Of a stretch of DNA of 64,000 nt, positions 36,860 through 45,235 are shown piece by piece. Position numbers and translations under genes: made by a program. Below the pieces are notes generated by a model that had not been told where the DNA came from, searched no databases, and saw only the letters and a list, made by a program, of their open reading frames with translations. Numbering within the stretch: position 1 is the first letter of the stretch; every line of letters begins with the position of its first letter. The stretch covers positions 2,976,001-3,040,000 of the forward strand of contig NZ_CP042412.1 of assembly GCF_007954505.1 (NCBI RefSeq). Direction: 5' to 3'. The stretch comes from Microbacterium sp. CBA3102 (GTDB lineage: Bacteria > Actinomycetota > Actinomycetes > Actinomycetales > Microbacteriaceae).

Positions 36860-37255
36860 ATGAGAGCAGTCGCCCGATGGATCCTTGCGATCGCGCTGGG
36901 CGCGATCGGCATCATGCACTTCACTTCGACCCGCGGCTTCCGTATCGTCGTGCCCGACTGGGCGGTGCAGGTGACGAAGCTCGACAAGAACGACATCGTC
37001 CTCGCTTCCGGTGCCGCCGAGATCGCCCTGTCCGCCGGCCTCATCGCGCTCCCCCGCGAACGTCGCCGGATCGGCTGGGCGACCGCCGCGTTCTTCGTCG
37101 CCGTCTTCCCCGGGAACGTCCATCAGTGGCGGACCGGACGATCCACCCCGGGACTCGATACGGATGCCCGACGACTCGGGCGCCTCTTCCTGCAGCCGCT
37201 GCTCGTGCTGTGGGCGCTCTGGGCGACGGACGAGCGTCCCCCGCGCGGCCGCTGA
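36860..37255 (+). CDS. DoxX-like four-helix membrane protein
   Basis: 131 residues with four predicted hydrophobic helices: WILAIALGAIGIMHF, IVLASGAAEIALSAGLIAL, GWATAAFFVAVFPGNVHQW and LFLQPLLVLWALWA. The FPGNVHQW motif is typical of DoxX-like small membrane proteins in actinobacteria. Function is unknown. It lies 53 bases upstream of the photolyase gene on the same strand and may be co-transcribed. Confidence 0.75.
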   Translation: MRAVARWILAIALGAIGIMHFTSTRGFRIVVPDWAVQVTKLDKNDIVLASGAAEIALSAGLIALPRERRRIGWATAAFFVAVFPGNVHQWRTGRSTPGLDTDARRLGRLFLQPLLVLWALWATDERPPRGR

Positions 37256-37308
37256 ACCCGCCTCCGCGGACAGCGCCCATCGTCCTCGGGGTCAGGGACA
37301 ATGGGGCG

Positions 37309-38685
37309 ATGTCCTCTCCTTCGATCGTCTGGTTCCGTGACGACCTTCGCCTGGCAGACAATCCTGCACTCCGTGCGGCGATCGAGCACGGCGAGCCGAT
37401 CATCGCGCTGTTCGTGCTCGATGAGGAATCCGAGGGGCTCCGTCCGCTCGGCGGCGCAGCCCGGTGGTGGCTGCACCACTCGCTCGCCTCCCTCGCGGAA
37501 CGCCTGCATGACAAGGGGGCGACGCTCGTCTTGAAGCGGGGCGCTGCAGCCGGCGTCTTGAGAGAGCTCGTGACGGATGCCGGAGCCGGGGCCGTGTTCT
37601 GGAACCGTCGTTACGGCGGCCCGGAACGCGCCGTCGACGCGGGCATCAAGTCGGCCCTCCGCGCGGAGGGCGTCACGGTCGCGTCTTTCGCCGCGTCGCT
37701 CCTCCACGAACCGTGGACGGTCACGACCGGCAGCGGCACCCACTACTCGGTCTTCACGCCGTTCTGGCGCGCGTGCCTCGCCCTCCCTGCGCCTCGCGCT
37801 CCCCTCCCCGAGCCCCGGGAGATCCCGGGAGCACCGCGTCCGCCGGCATCCGACGCCCTCGACGACTGGGCGCTTCTCCCCACGACACCGGACTGGGCAG
37901 CGGGACTCCGCGAGACGTGGGAGCCGGGTGAGCCGGCCGCGCGGCGCCGTGTGAAGGAGTTCCTCGAGAACGACCTTCCCGGCTACGACAGCGCCCGTGA
38001 CGAGCCGTCTGCGGGCGTCACCTCGCTGCTGTCACCGCGGCTCCGCTGGGGCGAGGTGAGCCCGTTCACGGTCTGGCACGAGGCAGTCGGCGTCGACGGC
38101 AGCGGCCGCTTCCTCTCGGAGCTCGGCTGGCGCGAGTTCGCCTGGCACACGCTGTACCACTTCCCGGATCTGGCGGCGAAGAACCTGCGGCCGGAGTTCG
38201 ACGCCTTCCCCTGGCCGCCGCTCGACCCGTCGCAGTTGGATGCCTGGCAGCACGGGGAGACGGGTGTGCCGCTCGTGGATGCAGGGATGCGAGAGCTCTG
38301 GCATACCGGCTACATGCACAATCGGGTGCGGATGGTGGCGGCGTCGTTCCTCATCAAGAATCTGATGATCGACTGGCGACTCGGCGAGGAGTGGTTCTGG
38401 GACACGCTCGTCGACGCCGACGAAGCCAGCAATCCCTTCAACTGGCAGTGGGTAGCGGGTTCCGGAGCGGATGCCGCGCCGTACTTCCGCGTGTTCAACC
38501 CCGAACTGCAGGCCAAGAAGTTCGACCCGCAGGGCGTCTACATCTCGCGTTGGGCATCGAAGGCGCCGACCGAGCCGATCGTCGACCTCGCGGAGACACG
38601 GAAGGCTGCGCTCGCAGCCTACGACGTCGTCAAGCGGGCCCCGAAGACACGGCGCGAGGGGAACGACGGCGTCCGCGATCGGTAG
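37309..38685 (+). CDS. phrB: Deoxyribodipyrimidine photolyase
   Basis: 458 residues from ATG 37309. The N-terminal alpha/beta antenna-binding domain starts SIVWFRDDLRLADNPAL. The C-terminal FAD domain has LSPRLRWGEVSP, LGWREFAWHTLYHFPD, TGYMHNRVRMVAASFLIKN and EASNPFNWQWVAGSGADAAP, all hallmarks of CPD photolyase class I. It repairs UV dimers using light. A longer frame running in from upstream overlaps the DoxX-like gene out of its frame and is rejected. Confidence 0.95.
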   Translation: MSSPSIVWFRDDLRLADNPALRAAIEHGEPIIALFVLDEESEGLRPLGGAARWWLHHSLASLAERLHDKGATLVLKRGAAAGVLRELVTDAGAGAVFWNRRYGGPERAVDAGIKSALRAEGVTVASFAASLLHEPWTVTTGSGTHYSVFTPFWRACLALPAPRAPLPEPREIPGAPRPPASDALDDWALLPTTPDWAAGLRETWEPGEPAARRRVKEFLENDLPGYDSARDEPSAGVTSLLSPRLRWGEVSPFTVWHEAVGVDGSGRFLSELGWREFAWHTLYHFPDLAAKNLRPEFDAFPWPPLDPSQLDAWQHGETGVPLVDAGMRELWHTGYMHNRVRMVAASFLIKNLMIDWRLGEEWFWDTLVDADEASNPFNWQWVAGSGADAAPYFRVFNPELQAKKFDPQGVYISRWASKAPTEPIVDLAETRKAALAAYDVVKRAPKTRREGNDGVRDR

Positions 38686-38727
38686 GCGTGCGACGGTGGT
38701 TCGCGCCGTCCGTGCCAGACTGGAAGC

Positions 38728-39333
38728 GTGACCGAATCCAGAAAGCCAGCCGTCATCCGCGGCTTCGCTGCGTCGTCACTCGCGATCTTCGTCGCACTCG
38801 CCGGCCACGTGACCGGCGGCGGGGAGGTGCCCGGCGCGCTCGGCATCCTCGTCCCGTGGATCTTCTCGTTCATGGTCTGCGTCCTCCTCGCCGGGCGCTC
38901 TCTGTCACTCATCCGCCTCGGAGTGTCCGTCGCAGTGAGTCAGTTCCTGTTCCATGCGCTGTTTGTGCTCGGCACCGTCACACCCTCCGGAGTCTCGACG
39001 CCGCACGTGCACGGTGGACCGCTCGTGATCCCCGCGGGGCCCGGCATCCCGGAGGCGGTCGCCGCTGACACCTCGATGTGGCTCGGCCACACGGTCGCGG
39101 CACTGCTGACGGTGGCCGCGCTGTACCGGGGCGAGCGTCTGGTCCTCGCCGTGCGAGACCTCGCCCGGCAGCTGAGTCGATGGCTGCGCCGCCGTGTCGA
39201 TCACGTCCTGCTCATCCCGGCGCTCCGTCTGCCCCGCCGTCTGCGCGGCGTCTTCGACCTCGCCTGCAGCCGCGGCCTCATCCTTCTGGCGACCCTTCGG
39301 GGCCGCGCTCCTCCTCTCTCCGCTGCGATCTGA
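38728..39333 (+). CDS. Membrane protein of the copper/peroxidase cluster, unknown function
   Basis: 201 residues from GTG 38728. Four to five hydrophobic helices occupy the first 135 residues (GFAASSLAIFVALAGHVTGGG, ILVPWIFSFMVCVLLAG, VSVAVSQFLFHALFVLGTV, HTVAALLTVAALY). A His-containing loop STPHVHGGP lies between, and the C-terminal 70 residues are basic. The His/Met-bearing loop and gene order suggest a role with the copper proteins that follow. No family name is secure. The stop is 117 bases before copC. Confidence 0.65.
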   Translation: MTESRKPAVIRGFAASSLAIFVALAGHVTGGGEVPGALGILVPWIFSFMVCVLLAGRSLSLIRLGVSVAVSQFLFHALFVLGTVTPSGVSTPHVHGGPLVIPAGPGIPEAVAADTSMWLGHTVAALLTVAALYRGERLVLAVRDLARQLSRWLRRRVDHVLLIPALRLPRRLRGVFDLACSRGLILLATLRGRAPPLSAAI

Positions 39334-39341
39334 TCCGTGCC

Positions 39342-39360
39342 CTGGACCCTCCCGGTCCAG
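39342..39360. repeat. 7-bp hairpin between the membrane protein and copC
   Basis: CTGGACC and GGTCCAG flank a 5-base loop, directly after the membrane-protein stop. It could be a weak terminator or an mRNA end. Two further short inverted repeats follow before copC (GCGCGA/TCGCGC at 39377-39391; ACGCCG/CGGCGT at 39415-39432). No CsoR-type operator is apparent. Confidence 0.4.
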
Positions 39361-39450
39361 AGGCGCGTCACACCGTGCGCGATCGTCGCGCGCGGGTTCT
39401 GAACGCATGCATGAACGCCGCACACACGGCGTCTGATGAGAGGCCATCCC

Positions 39451-40038
39451 ATGTCCCCTGTCCGCAGGATTGCGGCCGGGTTGGCGTTGGCGACGATCGC
39501 GACCCTCGCGATCGCCACGCCCGCGTCCGCCCACGACCAGTTGGTATCCAGTTCCCCGGCCGCTGACGAGCAGTTGGCGGCCGCGCCGGAAGACATCACG
39601 ATGTCGTTCTCCGGTGAGCTCCTGGTCCTCGATGAGTCGCTGACCGGGGCTGTCGTCATGGTCGTCGACGCCTCGGGGAAGGACTGGGTCTCCGGCGACG
39701 TCACGGTCGCCGGGCGCACGGTCACGGCAAGGCTCGAAGCGGGGATGCCCGTTGCCGGCTATCAGGTGCGATGGCAGGTGGTGTCGGAAGACGGTCATCC
39801 GATCGCCGGGGTCATCCCCTTCACGGTCGGCGATGCCGAACCGATGCAGGTCCCGACATCCGGTGACACGGCGACGACATCCTCCGCAGGCGAAGAACAA
39901 CCGGATCAGAACGCCACAGGTTCGAGCACCACCCTCCGGGTGCTGCTCATCGGCGCAGGGGGAGCGGCTGTGGCCGTCCTCCTCCTCGTGCTCATTCGAT
40001 TCCTTCGTCGTCCCCGGACGACAGCAGATGACCTGTGA
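39451..40038 (+). CDS. copC: CopC domain copper-binding protein, membrane-anchored
   Basis: 195 residues from ATG 39451, behind GAGAGG; an upstream ATG at 39436 is less well placed. A Sec signal peptide ends at ASAHD, leaving the mature N-terminal His used by CopC to bind Cu(II). The CopC beta-sandwich follows (HDQLVSSSPAADEQL, WQVVSEDGHPIAGVIPFTVG with the second His). A Thr/Ser linker and one C-terminal transmembrane helix (LLIGAGGAAVAVLLLVLI) end the protein. It acts outside the membrane in copper handling. The stop overlaps the region just before PCuAC. Confidence 0.9.
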   Translation: MSPVRRIAAGLALATIATLAIATPASAHDQLVSSSPAADEQLAAAPEDITMSFSGELLVLDESLTGAVVMVVDASGKDWVSGDVTVAGRTVTARLEAGMPVAGYQVRWQVVSEDGHPIAGVIPFTVGDAEPMQVPTSGDTATTSSAGEEQPDQNATGSSTTLRVLLIGAGGAAVAVLLLVLIRFLRRPRTTADDL

Positions 40039-40049
40039 AAGGCACCATT

Positions 40050-40583
40050 GTGAACACCACCAAGAACCTCCCCCGACTCGCCGCTGTGATCGCGGTCTCC
40101 CTGCTCGCGCTCACCGGGTGCGCTCCTGAGAGCCCCACGAGTGAGCCCACGACGCGTCCCGCCGGTGACACCGTAACCATCGAGGATGCGTGGGTGAAGT
40201 CGGCCGAAGAGGGAATGTCCGCCGGTTTCGGAACCCTCGTCAACAGCGGAGACGACGACGTGACGGTCGTGTCGGTGACGTCCGAGGCGTCGCCGATGAT
40301 CGAGCTGCACGAGACCGTCGAGAACGAGGCAGGCGAGATGGTCATGCGCGAGAAGGCCGGCGGATTCTTCATTCCCGCCGGAGGGACGCTCGCGCTGGAG
40401 CCGGGAGCGAACCACATCATGCTGATGGATCTGAGCACCCCGCTCACCGCCGGCAACGACGTCACCTTCACCGTGACTTTCTCGGACGACTCCACCTACG
40501 AGTTCACGGCCCCGGTGAAGGACTACTCCGGCGCGAACGAGAACTATGAGGATGGCGAAGAGCACGAGGGTATGGATCACTGA
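40050..40583 (+). CDS. PCu(A)C-type copper chaperone lipoprotein
   Basis: 177 residues from GTG 40050, with AAAGG upstream; an in-frame GTG at 40035 overlaps the copC stop and is an alternative. The lipobox LTGC is near residue 25. The PCuAC (DUF461) domain has the Cu(I) ligands as MIELHETVENEAGEMVM and, further on, ANHIMLMDL, giving the H-Mx10-M...H-x-M pattern. An acidic His/Met-ending tail follows. Such proteins deliver copper to cytochrome oxidase or other exported cuproproteins. The stop and the DyP start share one base (TGATG). Confidence 0.9.
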   Translation: MNTTKNLPRLAAVIAVSLLALTGCAPESPTSEPTTRPAGDTVTIEDAWVKSAEEGMSAGFGTLVNSGDDDVTVVSVTSEASPMIELHETVENEAGEMVMREKAGGFFIPAGGTLALEPGANHIMLMDLSTPLTAGNDVTFTVTFSDDSTYEFTAPVKDYSGANENYEDGEEHEGMDH

Positions 40584-41809
40584 TGTCGGCGCCCTCTGAG
40601 GGCGCCCGCTCCCGACGCTCCGGGTCGACCCGGCGACAGTTCCTTCTCGGAGGAGCTGTCGCCGGTGTCGGCGCGGTCGCTGCCGTCGGAGTGGATCTCG
40701 CCCTGAACCGCGCGGATGCTGATCAGGCACCCGCCTCCACCCCGATGAACGGTGAGCAGACCGTACCGTTCTTCGGCGACCATCAAGCGGGCATAGACAC
40801 GGCTGCGCAGGCGCACGGGCTCTTCGTCGCCCTCGACCTGCATGACGACGTCGATCGCGACGGGCTCGCCCGGCTGATGGGACTCCTGACCGATGACGCC
40901 GCACGCCTGACGCAGGGCCGCGCCGCGCTCGCCGACTCCGAGCCGGAGCTCGCGCTCGCTCCGGCGAGGCTGACCGTGACATTCGGCTTCGGCCCGAACT
41001 TCGTCGCGCGTGCAGGCGGCGTGGGTCCATCGTGGCTCGCCACCTTGCCTGCTTTCGGGGTGGACCGGTTGCAAGCGGAATTCTCCGACGGCGACCTCCT
41101 CCTGCAGATCGCCGCCGATGACCCGCTGACCGTGGCCCACGCGACCCGGATGCTGTTGAAGGACGCCCGGGGCTTCGCCGACGTCCGGTGGACGCAGCAG
41201 GGTTTCCGCCGCGCGTACGGAACGGAGCGCCCCGGCACGACGATGCGGAACCTCTTCGGCCAGGTGGACGGCACGACCAACCCGGAACCCGGCACGGCGG
41301 ACTTCGATGAGGTCGTGTGGAGTGCGGACGGCTGGCTCGCCGGCGGGACGGGCATGGTGCTCCGACGCATCCACATGGACCTCGACAAGTGGGACCGGCT
41401 GGATCGCAGCGGACGGGATGCATCGGTGGGGAGGACACTCGCCAATGGAGCGCCGCTGACCGGCGCCGAGGAGTTCGATGAACCGGACTTCGAGGCGAAG
41501 ACATCCCTCGGCTTCCCCGTCATCCCGCAGTTCGCTCACATCCGCCGTGCCCGCGGCGACGGTGCCGAACGGATCTTCCGGCGCGGGTACAACTACGACG
41601 AACGCCCTTCGGGCGCTTCCGTCTCGGAGTCGGGCCTGCTCTTCGTCTCTTTCCAGGCCGACGTCGACGCGCAGTTCGTCCCGATGCAGCGGAGGCTCGA
41701 CGAACTCGACCTGCTCAACGAGTGGACGGTCCCGATCGGCTCGGCCGTCTTCGCGATCCCGCCGGGTTGCGCGGAGGGCGGGTTCATCGGTGAGACGCTC
41801 CTGACATGA
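40583..41809 (+). CDS. Tat-exported DyP-type peroxidase
   Basis: 408 residues. The Tat signal is STRRQFLLGGAVAGVG near residues 15-30. The peroxidase domain contains GFGPNF, the GxxDG motif in NLFGQVDGTTN with the catalytic Asp, and the proximal heme His in PQFAHIRRA. It matches the EfeB/DtpA class that folds with heme in the cytoplasm before export. EfeO/EfeU iron partners are not in the window; the neighbours are copper proteins instead. A strong terminator follows at 41892-41927. Confidence 0.93.
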   Translation: MSAPSEGARSRRSGSTRRQFLLGGAVAGVGAVAAVGVDLALNRADADQAPASTPMNGEQTVPFFGDHQAGIDTAAQAHGLFVALDLHDDVDRDGLARLMGLLTDDAARLTQGRAALADSEPELALAPARLTVTFGFGPNFVARAGGVGPSWLATLPAFGVDRLQAEFSDGDLLLQIAADDPLTVAHATRMLLKDARGFADVRWTQQGFRRAYGTERPGTTMRNLFGQVDGTTNPEPGTADFDEVVWSADGWLAGGTGMVLRRIHMDLDKWDRLDRSGRDASVGRTLANGAPLTGAEEFDEPDFEAKTSLGFPVIPQFAHIRRARGDGAERIFRRGYNYDERPSGASVSESGLLFVSFQADVDAQFVPMQRRLDELDLLNEWTVPIGSAVFAIPPGCAEGGFIGETLLT

Positions 41810-41891
41810 GGCGACGTTCTGGAGTGAGCGCATGGCGCACGTAGGAGGGTCGACCCACGCGGGTGTGCAGCCTGCGATCGACTCGCGAGAG

Positions 41892-41927
41892 AGACCCCCA
41901 CCTAGGCTTTCGCCCGGGTGGGGGTCT
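41892..41927. terminator. Bidirectional terminator between the DyP and M23 genes
   Basis: An 11-bp stem (AGACCCCCACC / GGTGGGGGTCT) with a 14-base loop, followed by TTTCGT on plus. It lies 82 bases after the DyP stop and 15 bases after the M23 stop on the other strand, so it can serve both. Confidence 0.8.
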
Positions 41928-41942
41928 TTCGTCACGCCTAGG

Positions 41943-43241
41943 TCAGGCGATCAGTCGGTGGATGTTCCAGCCGTGTCCGACCTTGATGCGAGTGCCGAAG
42001 CCGGATCCACCGAGCCCTGGGTAGAGCCAGAGATCGCCTGCTTCGTCACGCGAGAGGACGTCGGCATAGCCGTCCGCACCGAAGTCGACGCCACCCGTGA
42101 TCGCCGTCATGGTGTTCCAGCCGTGACCGACCTGGTAAGGGTTGTTGAGCGTTGACCCGTTGCCAGGATAGAGGAGAAGTTTGCCGCTGGTGTCACGTGC
42201 GAGGATGTCACCCTTGCCGTCAGTCCCGAAGTCTCCCGCGAGGATCATGCTGAAATTGCCCCAGCCGTTTCCGATCTGTATAGCTCCGCCGTTGAACCCG
42301 CCCGCGCCGTTCCCCGGATACAGATAGAGGTTGGCGTCATTGCCGATGGCGACGAGGTCGGCCCGTCCGTCACTGTTGAAGTCGGCACCCCCTGTCACTA
42401 GCCGCATGGTTCCCCAGCCGTGCCCAACCTGAGAGGCCTGGAACGAGTTGCCTCCTACGCCTCGGTAGAACCAGAGGGTGCCGTCGTCCCGCACAGCGAT
42501 CGCGTCCCCCTTGCTATCCCCGTTGTAGTCACCGTGGATAAGAGCGCGAGTCGTTCCCCAGCCGCCGCCGAGTGTGTCGGTGGCCCACCCACCGTTGCCA
42601 TTGCCGTTGTAGGCGGTCATCTGACCGGTGGTCGACACTGCGAGCACGTCGGCCTTGCCATCCCCGTTGTAGTCAGCATTGACGCCGGTACTGCTGCCTC
42701 CGAGACCCGGAAAGTCCATGGGGATCGCGGCGCCTCGTGTGACGTTCGTCTTGCAGGTGTACCCCTGGTTGGCGACGTTGGTACCGTTGCGATAGATCTC
42801 GAAGTGAAGGTGGGCTCCTGTTGAGTTTCCGGTGCTTCCCACGACGCCGATCTGCTGGCCCTTCGTCACCGTCTGCCCAGGGTTCACTGAGCCGGGGGAC
42901 GCCATGTGCGCATACAACGTGGTGTATCCACTCGGGTGGGAGATCACCACATAATTGCCATACCCGCTGCTAAACGTGCGAGTGCTGACCGTCCCACCGT
43001 AGGCGGCAACGATCGGCGTTCCTCCGTTGTGCGAGATGTCGATGCCAGTGTGGCTGGGCCGCTCGCCTCCGCAGCCATCGGCGACGCGGGACACGATGTA
43101 TCCGGTTGCCGGTTGAATCATCACGCCGTATGCGGCTTGCGCAGCGGGCGGTGCCGCAAAGGGTACGAGCGCACCGACGACGACCGCGAGAGCCGTCATG
43201 ATTCCGATTCGGGCGCGACGAAGCGCCTGGGTTCTCTTCAT
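41943..43241 (-). CDS. Secreted M23 metallopeptidase with C-terminal FG-GAP/VCBS repeats
   Basis: 432 residues. A Sec signal peptide (about 1-36, ending AAQA) precedes the M23 peptidase (about 37-165). The zinc ligands appear as HTGIDIS (His, Asp) and GAHLHFEI; TTLYAHMASPG is also present. Five FG-GAP-like repeats follow, each around a DxNxDGxxD calcium-type loop (DYNGDGKADVLA, DYNGDSKGDAIA, DFNSDGRADLVA, DFGTDGKGDILA, DFGADGYADVLS), probably a beta-propeller. It would cut peptidoglycan cross-links outside the cell. Codon use is less GC-biased than neighbours. A 27-bp element shared with the next unit lies 76 bases upstream. Confidence 0.9.
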   Translation of the reverse strand: MKRTQALRRARIGIMTALAVVVGALVPFAAPPAAQAAYGVMIQPATGYIVSRVADGCGGERPSHTGIDISHNGGTPIVAAYGGTVSTRTFSSGYGNYVVISHPSGYTTLYAHMASPGSVNPGQTVTKGQQIGVVGSTGNSTGAHLHFEIYRNGTNVANQGYTCKTNVTRGAAIPMDFPGLGGSSTGVNADYNGDGKADVLAVSTTGQMTAYNGNGNGGWATDTLGGGWGTTRALIHGDYNGDSKGDAIAVRDDGTLWFYRGVGGNSFQASQVGHGWGTMRLVTGGADFNSDGRADLVAIGNDANLYLYPGNGAGGFNGGAIQIGNGWGNFSMILAGDFGTDGKGDILARDTSGKLLLYPGNGSTLNNPYQVGHGWNTMTAITGGVDFGADGYADVLSRDEAGDLWLYPGLGGSGFGTRIKVGHGWNIHRLIA

Positions 43242-43317
43242 TTTCAGTTCCTAAAGTTGGATGGGTACCCGCGGCCGAGGGCGTTTCACGTTCACGCTAC
43301 CGATCGGCGTGCACGCG

Positions 43318-43344
43318 GCGCTGTCCCCTCTTCTGCCTACAGAC
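43318..43344 (-). repeat. 27-bp repeat element, copy 1 (upstream of M23 gene)
   Basis: The plus-strand segment begins GCGCTGTCCCCTCTTCT and ends GCCTACAGAC. It is identical to the copy at 45236-45262 except one base (T versus G at the centre). It ends 76 bases before the M23 ATG. It is not a known riboswitch or promoter that I recognise. Confidence 0.75.
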
Positions 43345-43608
43345 ATGCCATGCGACGCGAGATACGTTGAGAGATCCCCACGCGCGCTCCGGCACGCACA
43401 GGTTCTTTCGTACCGGCGCCCGCGCCGCGATCCTCGTGTCGCCCTTTCGCGTTCTTGAGCCAGCGTGAGAAAGCGCGAAATCAATTGGTTCGGTCGATCT
43501 GTGATTGCTGTCACCGATGGGATTGGAGGTCAGAGAAGCCCCGCAAACACGCTCCAACCGCGGCGCCGCATGCGGACCCCTCCGCGCCGATCCGGCACCA
43601 ATGAGCAA

Positions 43609-43640
43609 CGGCCCCACCCAACCGAAGTTGAATGGGGCCG
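43609..43640 (-). terminator. Probable terminator after the VanY-like gene
   Basis: An 8-bp stem CGGCCCCA / TGGGGCCG with a 16-base loop, 12 bases beyond the VanY-like stop. No strong T-run follows, so it is moderate evidence. Confidence 0.5.
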
Positions 43641-43652
43641 CCGATGCGCTCT

Positions 43653-44675
43653 CTAGACGGAGCCGTAGTTTAGGCTCATTTTGGCAACTCGGGTCTGGTT
43701 GACGCCACCTTGCGGGGATCGCGCCGCCACGAACAAGTAGTTTCCCGCCGGCACCGGAATGATCGTGCTGAATTCGATCTGTGCGACGCCATCCGTCACG
43801 CCCGGGAATGTTGCCGCGAACCCACCGCTGTACACGCCAGTGCTAGCGTGCAGAAGGTAGTACTGGAGCATGAGCGTCTTTTCGGGCGTAAGACCCGTGA
43901 AGTAGGCATGGGTGGTGATCTGATAGAGTCCCGCGCCTCCGGCTCCCCCGGCCATATCGAACACACCCGATGAGAAGTACAGGCGAGTGTTCGATGTCGT
44001 ACCAATCGGCACGGTGTAGTCGCCTTGCTTGCGGTGGTAAATCGGCACGTCATCCTCCGGTAGTGGTGTGGGCGTGGTTGATCCTGAGTACTCCCAGTGC
44101 CACGCCTCTGGGTGAGCTCCGTTCGGTTCCGCCCAGGAGGGATGGAACCATCCGAACTTTTGCGCATTGGCCTTCATCCACACGTAGATGGGATTACTCC
44201 AATCCGTGCGTCCGACGCCGATATCGATCGCGAGTGCCCAGCCGTGGTTGGATGTCCCCGGCACGGCTGCCAGCCCGCAGTTCCCCTGACCGCACCAGTA
44301 ATTGCGGGCTTCAACCTGGCCCGCGAAATCGCGGTAGGCATCGCTTAGCGGCAGGTCTCGTCCCAATGCGGCCCGGAAGGCCTTATTCAAGGCGATCAAT
44401 GCCGTCACAGCATCCGAACGCAACCGTCGGGCAGTGTTCCACGGCACGGTGGACAGCGCTGACAGTGGGATCCTGCCGTTCGCATGCCCGCCCCATGCGC
44501 CCGCCTTGACCACGAGAGAGGCTGCGCTCGCGCTCGTAGGTCTGGAGAAGAGGTCTGCTCCGACTGACGATGCGGCGACGAAAACCCCGGCAGACGATAG
44601 GAGCGTTCGACGCGAGATCCCGTGCGCGCTCATCATCGGGATGTCAGGGGACACAGGTGCGCTCGATTCAGTCAT
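43653..44675 (-). CDS. Tat-exported VanY-like D,D-carboxypeptidase (M15 family)
   Basis: 340 residues. The twin-arginine signal SRRTLLSSAGVFVAASSVG lies at about 21-40. The M15 domain (about 55-200) shows GRDLPLSDAYRDFAGQ, the zinc motif SNHGWALAIDIG and the third ligand in EAWHWEYSG. A short PTPLPED linker leads to a beta-rich C-terminal domain (about 215-340) without a clear name, perhaps for cell-surface binding. It should trim or cleave peptidoglycan stem peptides. It lies 43 bases after the unknown 161-residue gene and is probably co-transcribed with it. Its GC content is lower than the core. Confidence 0.88.
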   Translation of the reverse strand: MTESSAPVSPDIPMMSAHGISRRTLLSSAGVFVAASSVGADLFSRPTSASAASLVVKAGAWGGHANGRIPLSALSTVPWNTARRLRSDAVTALIALNKAFRAALGRDLPLSDAYRDFAGQVEARNYWCGQGNCGLAAVPGTSNHGWALAIDIGVGRTDWSNPIYVWMKANAQKFGWFHPSWAEPNGAHPEAWHWEYSGSTTPTPLPEDDVPIYHRKQGDYTVPIGTTSNTRLYFSSGVFDMAGGAGGAGLYQITTHAYFTGLTPEKTLMLQYYLLHASTGVYSGGFAATFPGVTDGVAQIEFSTIIPVPAGNYLFVAARSPQGGVNQTRVAKMSLNYGSV

Positions 44676-44718
44676 GCTCTCGATCTCGCTGTTCGAAGGA
44701 TGTGAGTTTCTTTGACCG

Positions 44719-45204
44719 TCATACGTCTCCGTAGTCGAAGGCGGGCGCTTGGATGTGAGTTACCTGATCGCTGCTGAAGCGAAGCCTCACGAAGTCGAGT
44801 CCCACTTCGCCTGGCCTCGTGAGCGATTGAGTGTTCGTTGCCTCACGGGCGGTGATGCCGAGGAAGTCCGCGCCCTCTCCGACGTCACGCGCCTCACCTG
44901 CCAGCGCCGAAGCACGATCCGAACCGACTTTGATCCCCTCGAGCGTTGCGGCGTTCACACCACCCACAACCGGAGCGGAGATCGTAATGCTCGCACGAGC
45001 GTCAGTTAGGCGCAGCACCCGCGCGCCTTGCCAATCGTAGAAAGTCACTTCGTATCCGTTCGGATCCTCAGTGATGCTCGGTGAGGATCCGAACGCATCG
45101 GTGAGCGCCTGAATCAGCGCGTCAGGATCGTTGTAGCTGAAGGTGGTCAACTGGTCACCGTCCATCACGGTTACCGCGCTGACGCCAATCGTTAGGTCGC
45201 TCAT
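44719..45204 (-). CDS. Hypothetical protein upstream of the VanY-like gene
   Basis: 161 residues from ATG 45202-45204; the frame remains open upstream through the 27-bp repeat, so a longer start (GTG near 45270) cannot be excluded. No signal peptide, membrane segment or known domain is visible. It contains FSYNDPDALIQALTDAFGSS and DWQGARVLRLTDARASITI, compatible with a small alpha/beta protein. The Shine-Dalgarno is poor. It might encode a modulator of the adjacent hydrolase, but this is only guilt by position. Confidence 0.55.
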   Translation of the reverse strand: MSDLTIGVSAVTVMDGDQLTTFSYNDPDALIQALTDAFGSSPSITEDPNGYEVTFYDWQGARVLRLTDARASITISAPVVGGVNAATLEGIKVGSDRASALAGEARDVGEGADFLGITAREATNTQSLTRPGEVGLDFVRLRFSSDQVTHIQAPAFDYGDV

Positions 45205-45235
45205 GGTCTGAAGCCTACGAACAGATGAGCGCCGA

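Larger units (their letters stand above)
43242..43652 (-). other. 411-base intergenic region upstream of the M23 gene
   Basis: Between the M23 start and the VanY-like stop. It holds the 27-bp repeat (43318-43344) and a hairpin near its right end (43609-43640). I find no credible gene. A 31-codon frame beginning at the CATG before the repeat and ending in TAG just before the M23 gene is open, but has no clear ribosome binding site. The AT content is higher than the genome average. Confidence 0.6.

Noticed and set aside
43242-43440. A c-di-AMP (ydaO) riboswitch ahead of the M23 gene
   Set aside because: Such riboswitches often precede actinobacterial hydrolases, but the conserved core segments are not found here; only a short GTAGGC/GAAG resemblance.
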